DNA from: Actinomycetota bacterium | GTDB lineage: Bacteria; Actinomycetota; Acidimicrobiia; Acidimicrobiales; RAAP-2 | DNA: 64,000 bases | Assembly (NCBI GenBank): GCA_009699875.1 | Contig: WLNI01000001.1 | Location: forward strand, 1,240,001 to 1,304,000 | Direction: 5' to 3' | Part shown: piece by piece, positions 25,539-34,118 of the stretch | Position numbering within the stretch: the first letter of the stretch is position 1 | Layout: each line of letters starts with the position of its first letter | Translations under genes and position numbers: made by a program | The notes under the pieces: generated by a model | The model's input: only the letters and a program-made list of their open reading frames with translations | Database searches by the model: none | What the model was told of the DNA's origin: nothing

Positions 25539-26455
25539 CTGTTCGCGGCAACCTCAAGAACTTTTGTCGCGAGCACATTCATGAATTCTTTATCGTCGTT
25601 GAGTGACGCCGTCCTTGTGAGAGCAACTCCTGAAGACGCAGCGACTCCCATCGCTTCAACATCGACGTCGTAGAGAACTTCGAGGTGATCGGCGACAAAT
25701 CCCACAGGACAGACGACGACGGCACGGATTCCCCGCTCAGGAAGTCCCCCAATGACTTCAAGAATGTCAGGCCCGATCCAGGGGTCGGGTGTTCGCCCCG
25801 CACTCTGCCAGGCAATCTCATAGCGATCGAGATTCGCCACCGCTGCAATGCGATCGGCAGAGTCTTGAAGTTGGTCTGGGTACGGGTCGCCCTGAGCCAG
25901 AATTTTCTCTGGAAGCGAATGGGCGCTAAAGATCACTAAGGCATCGTCTTGGGTGTTTTCCGGCAGTTTGGCGCGGGCGTTGAGAACTCGGGTAGCGAGT
26001 AACTCTGAAAAGCCTTGCGTGTCGTACCACTCACGGATCGCCAACAGTGTTCCTTTGTCACCAAGTGCGGTGCGGGCTCGCTCAAGGTATTCACCTGAGC
26101 CAAGCGAGGCAGAGTGTGGCGTCAAGGTAAGACCGACGATCGTCGTGATGCCGTCATCGAGGAATGATGCGACGGTCTCTTCGATACTTGGCTCGGTGTA
26201 CTTCGAGCCGAACCGCACGTCGAACTCTCCAGGGGCCCGCTCTTCTAAGACATCATCAAGTCCCTGGACCTGGGCTCGAGTGCGTTCGGCCAGAGGTGAG
26301 ATTCCCCCAATTGCTTCGTAGCGGCGCACAAGGTCAGCGAGTTGTTCTGGCGTTGGGGGTCGACCGTGTCGAATCCGGGTGTAATACGGCTCGATTTCGT
26401 CTCGAGAACCAGGTGTGCCGTAGGCCATGACGAGAACTCCAATTCGAGGACTCAT
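25535..26455 (-). CDS. hemH: Ferrochelatase (CpfC/HemH)
   Basis: Inserts ferrous iron into the porphyrin; in actinobacteria the substrate is usually coproporphyrin III. The 306-residue protein starts RIGVLVMAYGTPGSRDEIEPYYTRIRHGRPP, characteristic of the actinobacterial branch, and contains the catalytic-site segment IFSAHSLPEKIL with the conserved His, and later VVVCPVGFVADHLEVLYDVDVEA with the acidic metal-path residues. No Cys cluster typical of some [2Fe-2S] ferrochelatases is evident at the C-terminus. ATG at 26455 overlaps the hemE stop; its stop overlaps hemY. Confidence 0.9.
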   Translation of the reverse strand: MSPRIGVLVMAYGTPGSRDEIEPYYTRIRHGRPPTPEQLADLVRRYEAIGGISPLAERTRAQVQGLDDVLEERAPGEFDVRFGSKYTEPSIEETVASFLDDGITTIVGLTLTPHSASLGSGEYLERARTALGDKGTLLAIREWYDTQGFSELLATRVLNARAKLPENTQDDALVIFSAHSLPEKILAQGDPYPDQLQDSADRIAAVANLDRYEIAWQSAGRTPDPWIGPDILEVIGGLPERGIRAVVVCPVGFVADHLEVLYDVDVEAMGVAASSGVALTRTASLNDDKEFMNVLATKVLEVAANR

Positions 26456-27510
26456 GATCGCGCTGCCTTCGCCAGGATCTGGCCTTCCTCGTGCACGAGG
26501 TCAACAACACGCTTGAGTGAATCGGGATCGGTCTCTGGCAACACGCCATGCCCAAGATTAAAAATATGACCAGGTGCATGGCCCCCTCGTCGGAGGACGT
26601 CACGAGTCGCTTCTTCAAGAACGTCCGTCGGAGCGAAACACAGTGCGGGGTCAAGGTTTCCTTGCACCGGGAAGTTACCAATCCGCGTGGTGGCGACGTC
26701 GAGTGGTACCCGCCAGTCAACGCCCACGACGTCGGCTCCTGAAGTGGCCATCAGGGAAAGAAGCTCACCGGTCCCTACGCCAAAGAGAATTCGAGGCACT
26801 CCCAGCGCACCGAGTTCGCTCATCACTCGTGTTGTTGAAGGGAGGGCAAAGCGCTCGTACTCAGGCGGGCTCAACGCACCGGCCCATGAGTCAAAGAGTT
26901 GGAGTGCTTGTGCACCGGCATTGACCTGGGCGGAGATAAAGGCAATCGAGAGGTCCGCTAAGACGTCGCAGAGTTCATGCCAAAGATCTGGATCACCATG
27001 CATCAGCGCCTTTACCTTGGTGAAGGTTCGAGAGGGTCCGCCTTCTACCAAGTAACTCGCCACGGTAAAGGGAGCTCCGGCAAATCCAATCAGCGTGGTG
27101 GCGTTCTCATCGAGTTCGTCTCTGACTCGTCGCACGGTTTCGATCACGTGAGGAATATCTTCCTCAGGAGCGAGAGGCCGAAGCCGAGTGAGATCTGCTC
27201 GGCTCGTAAATGGCGTCTCTGCAACTGGCCCTCGTCCTGGAATGACGTCGATGCCAAAGCCGATGGCGTGGACGGGGACGACAATGTCGGAAAAGAGAAT
27301 GGCAGCGTCAACGCCGTAGCGCCGCACAGGCTGCAAGGTGACTTCTGCTGCGATCTCTGGCGTGGCGATGGCATCCAAGATCGAGCCGGAGCCTCGCAGG
27401 GCTCGGTACTCAGGAAGTGAGCGGCCCGCCTGGCGCATGAACCACACCGGGGTCTGGGAGGGCTGGGAGCCTTCACAGACACTCAGGAACGGGCTTTTTG
27501 GCGAACTCAT
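26452..27510 (-). CDS. hemE: Uroporphyrinogen decarboxylase
   Basis: Removes the four acetate carboxyls of uroporphyrinogen III to give coproporphyrinogen III. The 352-residue protein carries the near-invariant PVWFMRQAGRSLPEYR loop, the FSDIVVP segment with its catalytic Asp, GFAGAPFTVASYLVEGG and FNLGHGVLPETDPD at the end. It is the promoter-proximal gene of hemE-hemH-hemY-lnt, all joined by four-base overlaps. A GGTGG site lies seven bases before the ATG. The gene is divergent from helD, with a 190-base gap that contains a strong palindrome. Confidence 0.95.
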   Translation of the reverse strand: MSSPKSPFLSVCEGSQPSQTPVWFMRQAGRSLPEYRALRGSGSILDAIATPEIAAEVTLQPVRRYGVDAAILFSDIVVPVHAIGFGIDVIPGRGPVAETPFTSRADLTRLRPLAPEEDIPHVIETVRRVRDELDENATTLIGFAGAPFTVASYLVEGGPSRTFTKVKALMHGDPDLWHELCDVLADLSIAFISAQVNAGAQALQLFDSWAGALSPPEYERFALPSTTRVMSELGALGVPRILFGVGTGELLSLMATSGADVVGVDWRVPLDVATTRIGNFPVQGNLDPALCFAPTDVLEEATRDVLRRGGHAPGHIFNLGHGVLPETDPDSLKRVVDLVHEEGQILAKAARS

Positions 27511-27580
27511 GACGAAGCCACCGTGGCGGCGCGTTGGTCGTTCGTGCTGGAGTTTTCCATCAGATCCTTTTCCTTGTTGT

Positions 27581-27607
27581 GCCTGGCCCCCATCGTAGGG
27601 GCCAGGC
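27581..27607. repeat. Perfect 10-bp inverted repeat between hemE and helD
   Basis: GCCTGGCCCC, a seven-base spacer (CATCGTA) and GGGGCCAGGC form a perfect GC-rich palindrome in the divergent hemE-helD gap, 71 bases from the hemE start and 94 from the helD start. Neither strand has a clean U-tract after the stem, so a classical terminator is unlikely. It could be an operator or a leader hairpin. It does not match the rifampicin-associated element as I remember it beyond a GGGGC core. Confidence 0.6.
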
Positions 27608-27700
27608 TGAGCCAGGGGGTCTTGGGGGCCGGTAGACCCATTCAGATCAGCGTCGTAGACTGGATCGTTTCCCTAAGAAACATACAGAGAGGATGACCAG

Positions 27701-30019
27701 GTGGGCTCAGAGAGCGAAATCGTCGAGGAACAGGGATTCCTTGATCGAGCCTATGAAGCCCTTGACGCGATGCGCGACGAAGCGCAGGCAATGCTTGATG
27801 GGGTTCTTGATACGGGGCGTGGCGGAACATTTCAGTCTCGAACAGAGCGAGACATTGTGGTTCGAACCAGCATGGCTCGACTCGAACAACTTGAAGTTGG
27901 AGATCAAGCGCTGACGTTTGGTCGTATCGATGTCGCCAGCGAAAACGGAAACGACCCAGAGATATTTCATATCGGTCGACTTGCTGTCTCTGACCAACGA
28001 CATGAACCATTAATCGTTGACTGGAGAGCGCCAGTTGCTGAACCGTTCTATCGCGCGACTGGATTAGAGCCTCAAGGACTTGTCCGCCGTCGTCACCTTG
28101 CGGTCAACAAGAGAGAAGTCGTTGGTGTTGAAGACGAAGTATTTGTTGGCCCAGCGAGTGCGAACGGATCGCGTTCGCATACGAATGATGACGGATCATC
28201 ATTAACCGATGGAATGATGCTCGGCGGGCCTGGAGCTCTCCTCGCTGCATTAGGACAAGCCCGTACTGGCCAGATGGGCGACATCGTTGGAACGATCCAG
28301 CGAGAACAAGACGAGATTATTCGAGCGCCACTACCGGGGATCTTGATGGTGCAAGGTGGACCAGGAACAGGCAAGACCGCCGTGGCGCTCCACCGCGCTG
28401 CGTACCTTCTCTATACGCATCGGTTTCCATTGGAGCGACAAGGTGTCTTAGTCGTTGGCCCAAACCCACTCTTCCTCCGCTACATCGAGCAAGTCCTGCC
28501 GTCACTCGGTGAGACCGGTGTGACCTTGTCCACAATTTCTGGACTCGTCAGTGAAGTGCGCGTCACTGCACAAGAGCCCGAAATTGTTGAGCGTCTCAAA
28601 GGTGACCCACGAATGGTCCGAGTGATGTCGAGGGCTGTTCGTACGCGCCAACGTCCCTTGAAAGAAGACCTTCCACTTCCCTTTGGAGCGTCAACGCTTC
28701 GGCTCAAAGCCAACGAAACGGCGGACATTATTGCGCGTGCTCGCAAACGACCCGGCACCCACAATGCTCGTCGTCGGTTCCTGGAAAGTGAAGTGTGCCT
28801 TCGGTTGGCTGAGCAGTTTCAAACACGACGCGGTGCCGATATCAACGATGAAGAGTTCAACATCGAAGAGTTTTCGGCCCAAGTTCGCCAGATTCCTGAG
28901 CTGAAAGAAGCATTTCGAAAAATGTGGCCGCGGCTTTCTCCCCATGAAACGCTTCACGACCTCTTTGGCGCGCCAGCACTCATTCGAGTGGCAGGTGAAG
29001 GTGTGTTGAGTGCTGATGAGTGCGCCCTGCTCTTTCGAGAGCGGTCATCGCATCTTGATGACGTGCCGTGGACATCCGCGGACGCAGCACTCGTCGACGA
29101 GCTTCGAACAGTATTGGGACCTCGTCGAGGAGCGAAAGAGAAAAAGAAGACGGAACGTCGAGATGAAGAAGCGTGGCCGAAAGGACTCGACGGTTCAGAG
29201 TCAGAGCGTTTAGTGCGAAGCGACGATGAAGTTCGAGCATTTGGTCACATCGTGGTTGATGAGATTCAAGATCTTTCGCCGATGCAACTGCGCATGCTCG
29301 CTCGCCGTTCACTCTCTGGGTCGATGACGCTGGTTGGCGATATCGCTCAAGCCACTGGACCCCTGGCCCCAAAGAGTTGGGACGACATCGTGGCGCACTT
29401 AGGAGCGAAGAAACCCCCTCACATGGTGGAGCTCACGGTGAGTTATCGAACCCCGGCCGAAGTTATAGCCCTCTCGAGCGAGGTGCTCGCCGCTGCAGAT
29501 GTGGGCCTCGAAGCCCCGCAGCCAGTGAGGAGCTCTGGCCATCTGCCCGTCATCGAGCAGGTCCCCGCTGGCCAGCTCGCCGCCTCTGTGGTCGCGGCGG
29601 CCCGAGAGGAGAGCGCACTCGTCTCACCTGGCCATGTGGCCATTTTGGCGCCACGAAGCCTCCTGGCCACTCTGAGAGCGGCCTTTGAGGAGGCGTCACT
29701 CGAGGTGGTTGACCCGAGAGCCCATGGTGGCCCAGGCCTCTCAGCCCAAATGGTCCTTCTGCCCGTTGATGAGGCGAATGGCCTTGAATTTGACGGCGTT
29801 GTGGTCGTTGAACCGGCTGAAATTGCCTCTCGAGGAGCCCAAAATGAGGGGAGTGGGGCCTCTTCGACGAGTCGAGGTCTCAGGACCCTCTACGTGGCGA
29901 TGACCCGACCAACACGACGTCTCAGAATCGTCGGGACCCAGCCCTTCCCGGTCCCTGTTCCGCCCGGGGTCCTAGCCACGGAAAGTTCGCTTTCCTTGCC
30001 CCGAGTCACGCTAACCTAG
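27701..30019 (+). CDS. helD: HelD/HelR-type UvrD-like ATPase acting on RNA polymerase
   Basis: A 772-residue superfamily 1 helicase-like ATPase. The N-terminal coiled-coil-forming region (SEIVEEQGFLDRAYEALDAM) and the IVDWRAPVAEPFYRAT segment are specific to HelD-like proteins, which free stalled or drug-bound RNA polymerase in Gram-positive bacteria; the actinobacterial HelR branch is tied to rifamycin tolerance. Walker A is GGPGTGKTAVALHRAAYLLY near residues 218-237; Walker B is VDEIQDLSPMQ near 517-527; VGDIAQATGP, ELTVSYRTPAEV and TLYVAMTRPTRRL are the later helicase motifs. A GTG start is supported by AGAGAGG nine bases upstream. The last 180 codons are richer in GGCC-containing codons than the rest. 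Confidence 0.85.
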   Translation: MGSESEIVEEQGFLDRAYEALDAMRDEAQAMLDGVLDTGRGGTFQSRTERDIVVRTSMARLEQLEVGDQALTFGRIDVASENGNDPEIFHIGRLAVSDQRHEPLIVDWRAPVAEPFYRATGLEPQGLVRRRHLAVNKREVVGVEDEVFVGPASANGSRSHTNDDGSSLTDGMMLGGPGALLAALGQARTGQMGDIVGTIQREQDEIIRAPLPGILMVQGGPGTGKTAVALHRAAYLLYTHRFPLERQGVLVVGPNPLFLRYIEQVLPSLGETGVTLSTISGLVSEVRVTAQEPEIVERLKGDPRMVRVMSRAVRTRQRPLKEDLPLPFGASTLRLKANETADIIARARKRPGTHNARRRFLESEVCLRLAEQFQTRRGADINDEEFNIEEFSAQVRQIPELKEAFRKMWPRLSPHETLHDLFGAPALIRVAGEGVLSADECALLFRERSSHLDDVPWTSADAALVDELRTVLGPRRGAKEKKKTERRDEEAWPKGLDGSESERLVRSDDEVRAFGHIVVDEIQDLSPMQLRMLARRSLSGSMTLVGDIAQATGPLAPKSWDDIVAHLGAKKPPHMVELTVSYRTPAEVIALSSEVLAAADVGLEAPQPVRSSGHLPVIEQVPAGQLAASVVAAAREESALVSPGHVAILAPRSLLATLRAAFEEASLEVVDPRAHGGPGLSAQMVLLPVDEANGLEFDGVVVVEPAEIASRGAQNEGSGASSTSRGLRTLYVAMTRPTRRLRIVGTQPFPVPVPPGVLATESSLSLPRVTLT

Positions 30020-30054
30020 CGATGCGAGGTACCCGTGCGTGAGGAAAGGAATCT

Positions 30055-30651
30055 GTGAGCCAAGCAGTGTCATCAGTCCAGCCAGCGCAGCGACAGCGGA
30101 CCGTTCACACCAGGCCACCCATGCTGGCCGTTGGCATCATCATCTGGCTCGGTTCGGAGTTGATGTTCTTTGCGGGACTCTTCGCAGCTCTCTTTACGCT
30201 TCGCGCACACCTTTCTTCTTGGCCACCGGCCGGTACTGAACTCGACACGCTCCAAGCAGGAATCTTTACCGTGCTTCTTGTTGCATCCTCAGGAACTATG
30301 TGGATGGCGGTCTGGCACGAAGAACATCTCGAGCGTGCCAAGGCGCGACTTTGGATCGGTCTTTCAATTTTATTGGGAACACTTTTTATCGGGAACCAAA
30401 TCTATGAGTGGATTAATCAGACGACTCGGTGGTCAACCAACTCGTACGGTTCGATCTTTTACATCGCCACGGGCCTGCACGGTCTTCACGTGTTCATTGG
30501 TCTCTTAGCGATGGTCCTGTTGTTGGGCCGGATGCGAGGAGCAGCCGGAGACCCCGGTGAACTCGGTGCTTTCCAGGGAGTGAGCTATTACTGGCACTTC
30601 GTCGACGTCGTCTGGGTAGGTCTCTACGCCTGCCTCTTCTTGCTCAAATGA
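30055..30651 (+). CDS. ctaE: Cytochrome c oxidase subunit III
   Basis: Subunit III of the aa3-type oxidase, a five-helix membrane protein that stabilises the catalytic core. The 198-residue protein shows the actinobacterial pattern: WLGSELMFFAGLFAALFTLR with the membrane Glu, FYIATGLHGLHVFIGLLAM, and the terminal YYWHFVDVVWVGLYACLFLL. A strong AGGAAAGGA site precedes the GTG at 30055. In actinobacteria ctaE is commonly followed by qcrCAB, as here, so oxidase and bc1 subunits are made together. Its stop overlaps the start of qcrC. Confidence 0.95.
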   Translation: MSQAVSSVQPAQRQRTVHTRPPMLAVGIIIWLGSELMFFAGLFAALFTLRAHLSSWPPAGTELDTLQAGIFTVLLVASSGTMWMAVWHEEHLERAKARLWIGLSILLGTLFIGNQIYEWINQTTRWSTNSYGSIFYIATGLHGLHVFIGLLAMVLLLGRMRGAAGDPGELGAFQGVSYYWHFVDVVWVGLYACLFLLK

Positions 30652-31616
30652 TGTCGAACACGTCGTCAATCTCTCGCTCGAAGCGACTTGTCTTACCCGC
30701 GATGGTGATGATTCTGACCGCACTCGGTGGCCTCATTGTTTTTGCAGGTGGATCCTCAGGAGCGTCGAGTTCTTCTCCTATGGTGATCGCCTCGACAGTC
30801 TCGAGTGCGAATGATCAAATCACTCCTCCTGCGGCGTACCAAACTGGCCGAGCAAACTCGGGAGCGGCAAACTCTTCGTCAACTGTCTATGCCAATGGAC
30901 GTTTAGTTGCATACGGCGACAAGTACATTGCCTACGTTGCTCCTCCGGAGGCCACGAACGGAATTGGTCAAGCGCTCTACATGCAGAACTGCGCAAGTTG
31001 TCACGGAACAAAAGCTGATGGAGTTCCCGCAAACGGTACGCCAGGGGCGTACCCCAACTTGATTGGACTTGGTCCAGCGACGATTGACTTCTGGATCGAA
31101 ACCGGTCGGATGCCCGCTGCGGATCCCACCAACGTCCAAGCCGCCACTCGGGCTCCTCGTCTGAATTCAAATCAATCGGTGGCGATCTCGGGCTACATCA
31201 ACTCCCTTTCTCCAGCAACGCCCTACATTCCAAAGGTGAGGGATATCACTGGAGCGGACAAGGCCAACGGATTCTCTCTGTTTGCCTTGAACTGTGCGGC
31301 CTGCCACACCATTACCGGTGGCGGTGACATGCTGGCCAAGAACACCTATGCGCCGTCGCTGCGACTCGCCCAGCCCACCCAGATTGTTGAAGCGATCCGA
31401 ACAGGCCCTGGCAACATGCCTCGATTTACCGGCAACCTGACGGACAAGCAGGTACGAGACATTGCCTACTACGTGAACTCGAATATTCAGCATCCAGTGA
31501 ACAACGGTGGGATCGGACTCGGTGGTCTTGGGCCAGTCGCTGAAGGTTTCGTGGCGATGCTCTTTGGAATTGGTGCGCTGCTGTTGGTGGCCTTCTGGAT
31601 TGGTGATCGAAATTGA
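30648..31616 (+). CDS. qcrC: Cytochrome bc1 complex di-haem cytochrome c subunit
   Basis: Membrane-bound cytochrome that passes electrons from the bc1 complex straight to the aa3 oxidase, replacing soluble cytochrome c in actinobacterial supercomplexes. Two haem c motifs are present, CASCH at residues 115-119 and CAACH at 216-220, with downstream Met ligands (TGRMPAADP and PGNMPRF). It has an N-terminal membrane segment, a Ser/Ala-rich linker and a C-terminal helix (residues 300-318). At 322 residues it is longer than usual, mostly because about 100 residues precede the first haem site. The ATG at 30648 overlaps ctaE; a second ATG follows immediately. Confidence 0.95.
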   Translation: MMSNTSSISRSKRLVLPAMVMILTALGGLIVFAGGSSGASSSSPMVIASTVSSANDQITPPAAYQTGRANSGAANSSSTVYANGRLVAYGDKYIAYVAPPEATNGIGQALYMQNCASCHGTKADGVPANGTPGAYPNLIGLGPATIDFWIETGRMPAADPTNVQAATRAPRLNSNQSVAISGYINSLSPATPYIPKVRDITGADKANGFSLFALNCAACHTITGGGDMLAKNTYAPSLRLAQPTQIVEAIRTGPGNMPRFTGNLTDKQVRDIAYYVNSNIQHPVNNGGIGLGGLGPVAEGFVAMLFGIGALLLVAFWIGDRN

Positions 31617-32542
31617 GCGAAGAACAGCGAACCCCAGTGTCATTGTCGATAGCAAAACCCGACGATCCACACATGCAGCCAAAAGCAAAGAATCCAAAGC
31701 GTGCAGAAGCACTCATTGCGGTGATGATGCTCGTTGGCGTTGCCGGTCTTGTCGGATTCGGCGTGGCGTACATCATGGTCACACCAGACTGGGTGTACGG
31801 CCTTACCCTAGGAATCGGAACCCTGTCGCTTGGTTTTGGTGTCACGGCGTGGGGCAAATACCTGATGCCGCAAGGTCCCTTTGTTGAAGATCGTCACCCA
31901 ATGCGGGGAACCGACGAACAGCGAGAACGCTTTAGCGCTGCCATTGTCCAGCGTGGCGGGATCTTGGGTCGACGAAAGCTCTTGGCCGGAATTGGGGGAC
32001 TTGGAATGGCGGTCTTCGGACTGATCGCCGCTATTCCATTGCTGCGCTCCTTTGGTCCGCTGCCACAAAATACCTTGAGTGAGACCAACTGGAAGAAGAA
32101 CACGCTGCTTGTTGACTCAACCGGACGAGCAATCAACGTGACTGACGTCGCTGTTGGTGGGGTCGTGACGGTCTACCCAGAAGGACGTCAGAACACTGAC
32201 GAAGGACAAGCGATTGACCAAACGATCTTGATTCGTTTGACGACCCAGGACTACATCACGCAGCCAGGCCGAGAGAGCTGGGGACCTGATGGCTACGTGG
32301 CCTACTCAAAAATGTGTTCACACCTGGGATGCCCTGTTGGTCTCTACGAACAGCAACTGGAGCTTTTGGTCTGCCCGTGCCACCAGTCGATGTTTGACGT
32401 GACCACTGGCGCAGAGCCCATTTTTGGTCCAGCACCTCGACCGTTACCCCAGCTCCCGCTCTTTGTTGACTCGAAAGGTTTTCTTCGAGCACAAACTGGA
32501 TTCGACCAACCCGTTGGTCCTGGATATTGGACGCGATCATGA
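31613..32542 (+). CDS. qcrA: Cytochrome bc1 complex Rieske iron-sulfur subunit
   Basis: Rieske protein that takes the first electron from menaquinol. Three membrane helices (about residues 33-56, 60-84 and 123-145) are followed by the Rieske domain with Cys235, His237 and Cys240 in CSHLGC, and Cys254, Cys256 and His257 in CPCH. A twin-arginine motif GRRKLLAG (Arg120-Arg121) immediately precedes helix 3, the known arrangement in which the first two helices use Sec and the third uses Tat. The gene starts with TTG at 31613 overlapping the qcrC stop, and its stop overlaps qcrB. Length 309. Confidence 0.95.
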   Translation: MSEEQRTPVSLSIAKPDDPHMQPKAKNPKRAEALIAVMMLVGVAGLVGFGVAYIMVTPDWVYGLTLGIGTLSLGFGVTAWGKYLMPQGPFVEDRHPMRGTDEQRERFSAAIVQRGGILGRRKLLAGIGGLGMAVFGLIAAIPLLRSFGPLPQNTLSETNWKKNTLLVDSTGRAINVTDVAVGGVVTVYPEGRQNTDEGQAIDQTILIRLTTQDYITQPGRESWGPDGYVAYSKMCSHLGCPVGLYEQQLELLVCPCHQSMFDVTTGAEPIFGPAPRPLPQLPLFVDSKGFLRAQTGFDQPVGPGYWTRS

Positions 32543-34113
32543 CCACCCTTGAAAACAGTCCTCAGAAGTCCTCGAACGAAAACGTCAGCGAGAAGAACCA
32601 GTTTGGAAGAATTGGGAAGACCCTTGACGAATTAGACGACCGCCTCGGTATCGCCAAGGGCGGAAGAAACCTGCTGGACAAGATCTTCCCGGATCACTGG
32701 TCCTTCATGTTGGGTGAAATTGCGCTCTACTCCTTCATTATTCTCTTGGCGACCGGTGTCTTCATGACCTTCTTCTACATCCCGTCAACGGACACGGTGA
32801 TCTATCACGGCTCCTACGTGCCACTTCAAGGCCAGCGCGTCACGGAGGCCTATGCCTCAAGTATCGATCTCACCTTCTCGGTTCGCTGTGGGCTGTTAAT
32901 TCGACAGATGCACCACTGGGCCTGTGACCTCTTCTTGGGGGCCATGGTCGTCCACATGGCTCGAGTGTTCTTTACTGGGGCTTTCCGTAAACCTCGTGAG
33001 ACCAACTTCCTCATTGGTTCAACACTGCTTCTCTTGGGAATCGTTGAAGGTTTCCTTGGGTACTCGCTGCCTGATGACTTGGTCTCGGGAACCGGTATCC
33101 GTATCGCCTTCTCCATCATTGAGTCGATTCCTCTGGTCGGGACCTACGTCGCCTTCTTCCTCTTTGGCGGGAACTATCCGGGACCCTCGATCATTCCTCG
33201 ATTCTTCATCATCCACGTGTTGTTAATCCCACTCATCATGTTGGGACTTGTCACGGCTCACCTCTTCCTCTTGGTTCACCAGAAGCACACTCAGTTCCCT
33301 GGAAAAGGCCGGACCGAAAAGAACGTCGTGGGAACCCCAATGTTCCCAATCTTTGCCTCAAAGGCGACTGGATTCATGTTCATGGTCGGTGGGGTGACGG
33401 CACTGCTTGGAGGGTTGGCGCAGATCAACCCCATCTGGCAGTTCGGCCCCTACGAGGCGTCAAAGATTTCTTACGCGGTCCAGCCTGACTGGTACATGGG
33501 GTGGCTTGATGGCGCCCTTCGTATCGCTCCTTCATGGGAGTGGAGTGGATTTGGGTACACCATTCCCTTAGAAGTGCTGATTCCTGGCGTGATCTTGCCG
33601 GGCCTCGTCTTTGCGGTGGTGCAGCTCTGGCCGCAGATCGAGCGTCGCTATACCAAGGACGACGAGATGCACAACCTCTTGGATCGCCCACGCGATAGAC
33701 CCAAGCGGACCGCTGCGGGTGCCGCAATTTTCGCATTCGTCACGATGCTGTTTGTGGCAAGTGCGACCGACGTGTTGGCGAACTTCTTTCACGTCTCACT
33801 TGAAGCCACGCTGTGGACCATGAGATTCACCGTGTTCTTGATTCCCGTGATTGTGTTTTTCCTCACCCTCAAGATCACCCAAGAGTTCCAGAAGGTCCCT
33901 GAAGGTGGACGCCGAAAGCGAGCCAACGTGGTGACACGTACTCCTTCAGGTGAGTACGTGTCAACGCCAGCGGCGCCTCGACCAGGTGATGCGCACCATG
34001 AGCTTGATGCCGAACGACTGCCGGACCTCTTAGAGCCCATCCCAGAACCGAAAGAAGACGAAGATGGCATGCCACCGACGTCAGAGACGGGCGTTCGAAA
34101 TATCGAACGGTAA
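32539..34113 (+). CDS. qcrB: Cytochrome bc1 complex cytochrome b subunit
   Basis: Integral membrane core of the bc1 complex, binding haems bL and bH and both quinone sites. The haem ligands are two His pairs 14 to 15 residues apart: His125 with His139, and His226 with His241. LGYSLPDDLVSGTGIRI forms part of the quinol site. The ATG at 32539 overlaps the qcrA stop (ATGA) and gives 524 residues; four extra upstream codons are possible but unneeded. The C-terminal tail beyond the last helix is long, hydrophilic and Pro/Glu-rich, as in other actinobacteria. Confidence 0.95.
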   Translation: MTTLENSPQKSSNENVSEKNQFGRIGKTLDELDDRLGIAKGGRNLLDKIFPDHWSFMLGEIALYSFIILLATGVFMTFFYIPSTDTVIYHGSYVPLQGQRVTEAYASSIDLTFSVRCGLLIRQMHHWACDLFLGAMVVHMARVFFTGAFRKPRETNFLIGSTLLLLGIVEGFLGYSLPDDLVSGTGIRIAFSIIESIPLVGTYVAFFLFGGNYPGPSIIPRFFIIHVLLIPLIMLGLVTAHLFLLVHQKHTQFPGKGRTEKNVVGTPMFPIFASKATGFMFMVGGVTALLGGLAQINPIWQFGPYEASKISYAVQPDWYMGWLDGALRIAPSWEWSGFGYTIPLEVLIPGVILPGLVFAVVQLWPQIERRYTKDDEMHNLLDRPRDRPKRTAAGAAIFAFVTMLFVASATDVLANFFHVSLEATLWTMRFTVFLIPVIVFFLTLKITQEFQKVPEGGRRKRANVVTRTPSGEYVSTPAAPRPGDAHHELDAERLPDLLEPIPEPKEDEDGMPPTSETGVRNIER

Positions 34114-34118
34114 GCACT

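Noticed and set aside
27581-27607. Rho-independent terminator for hemE or helD
   Set aside because: The stem is strong but lies upstream of both divergent genes and has no U-tract on either strand.
27598-27640. Rifampicin-associated element before helD
   Set aside because: Apart from GGGGC and general GC-richness the sequence does not follow the consensus as I recall it.
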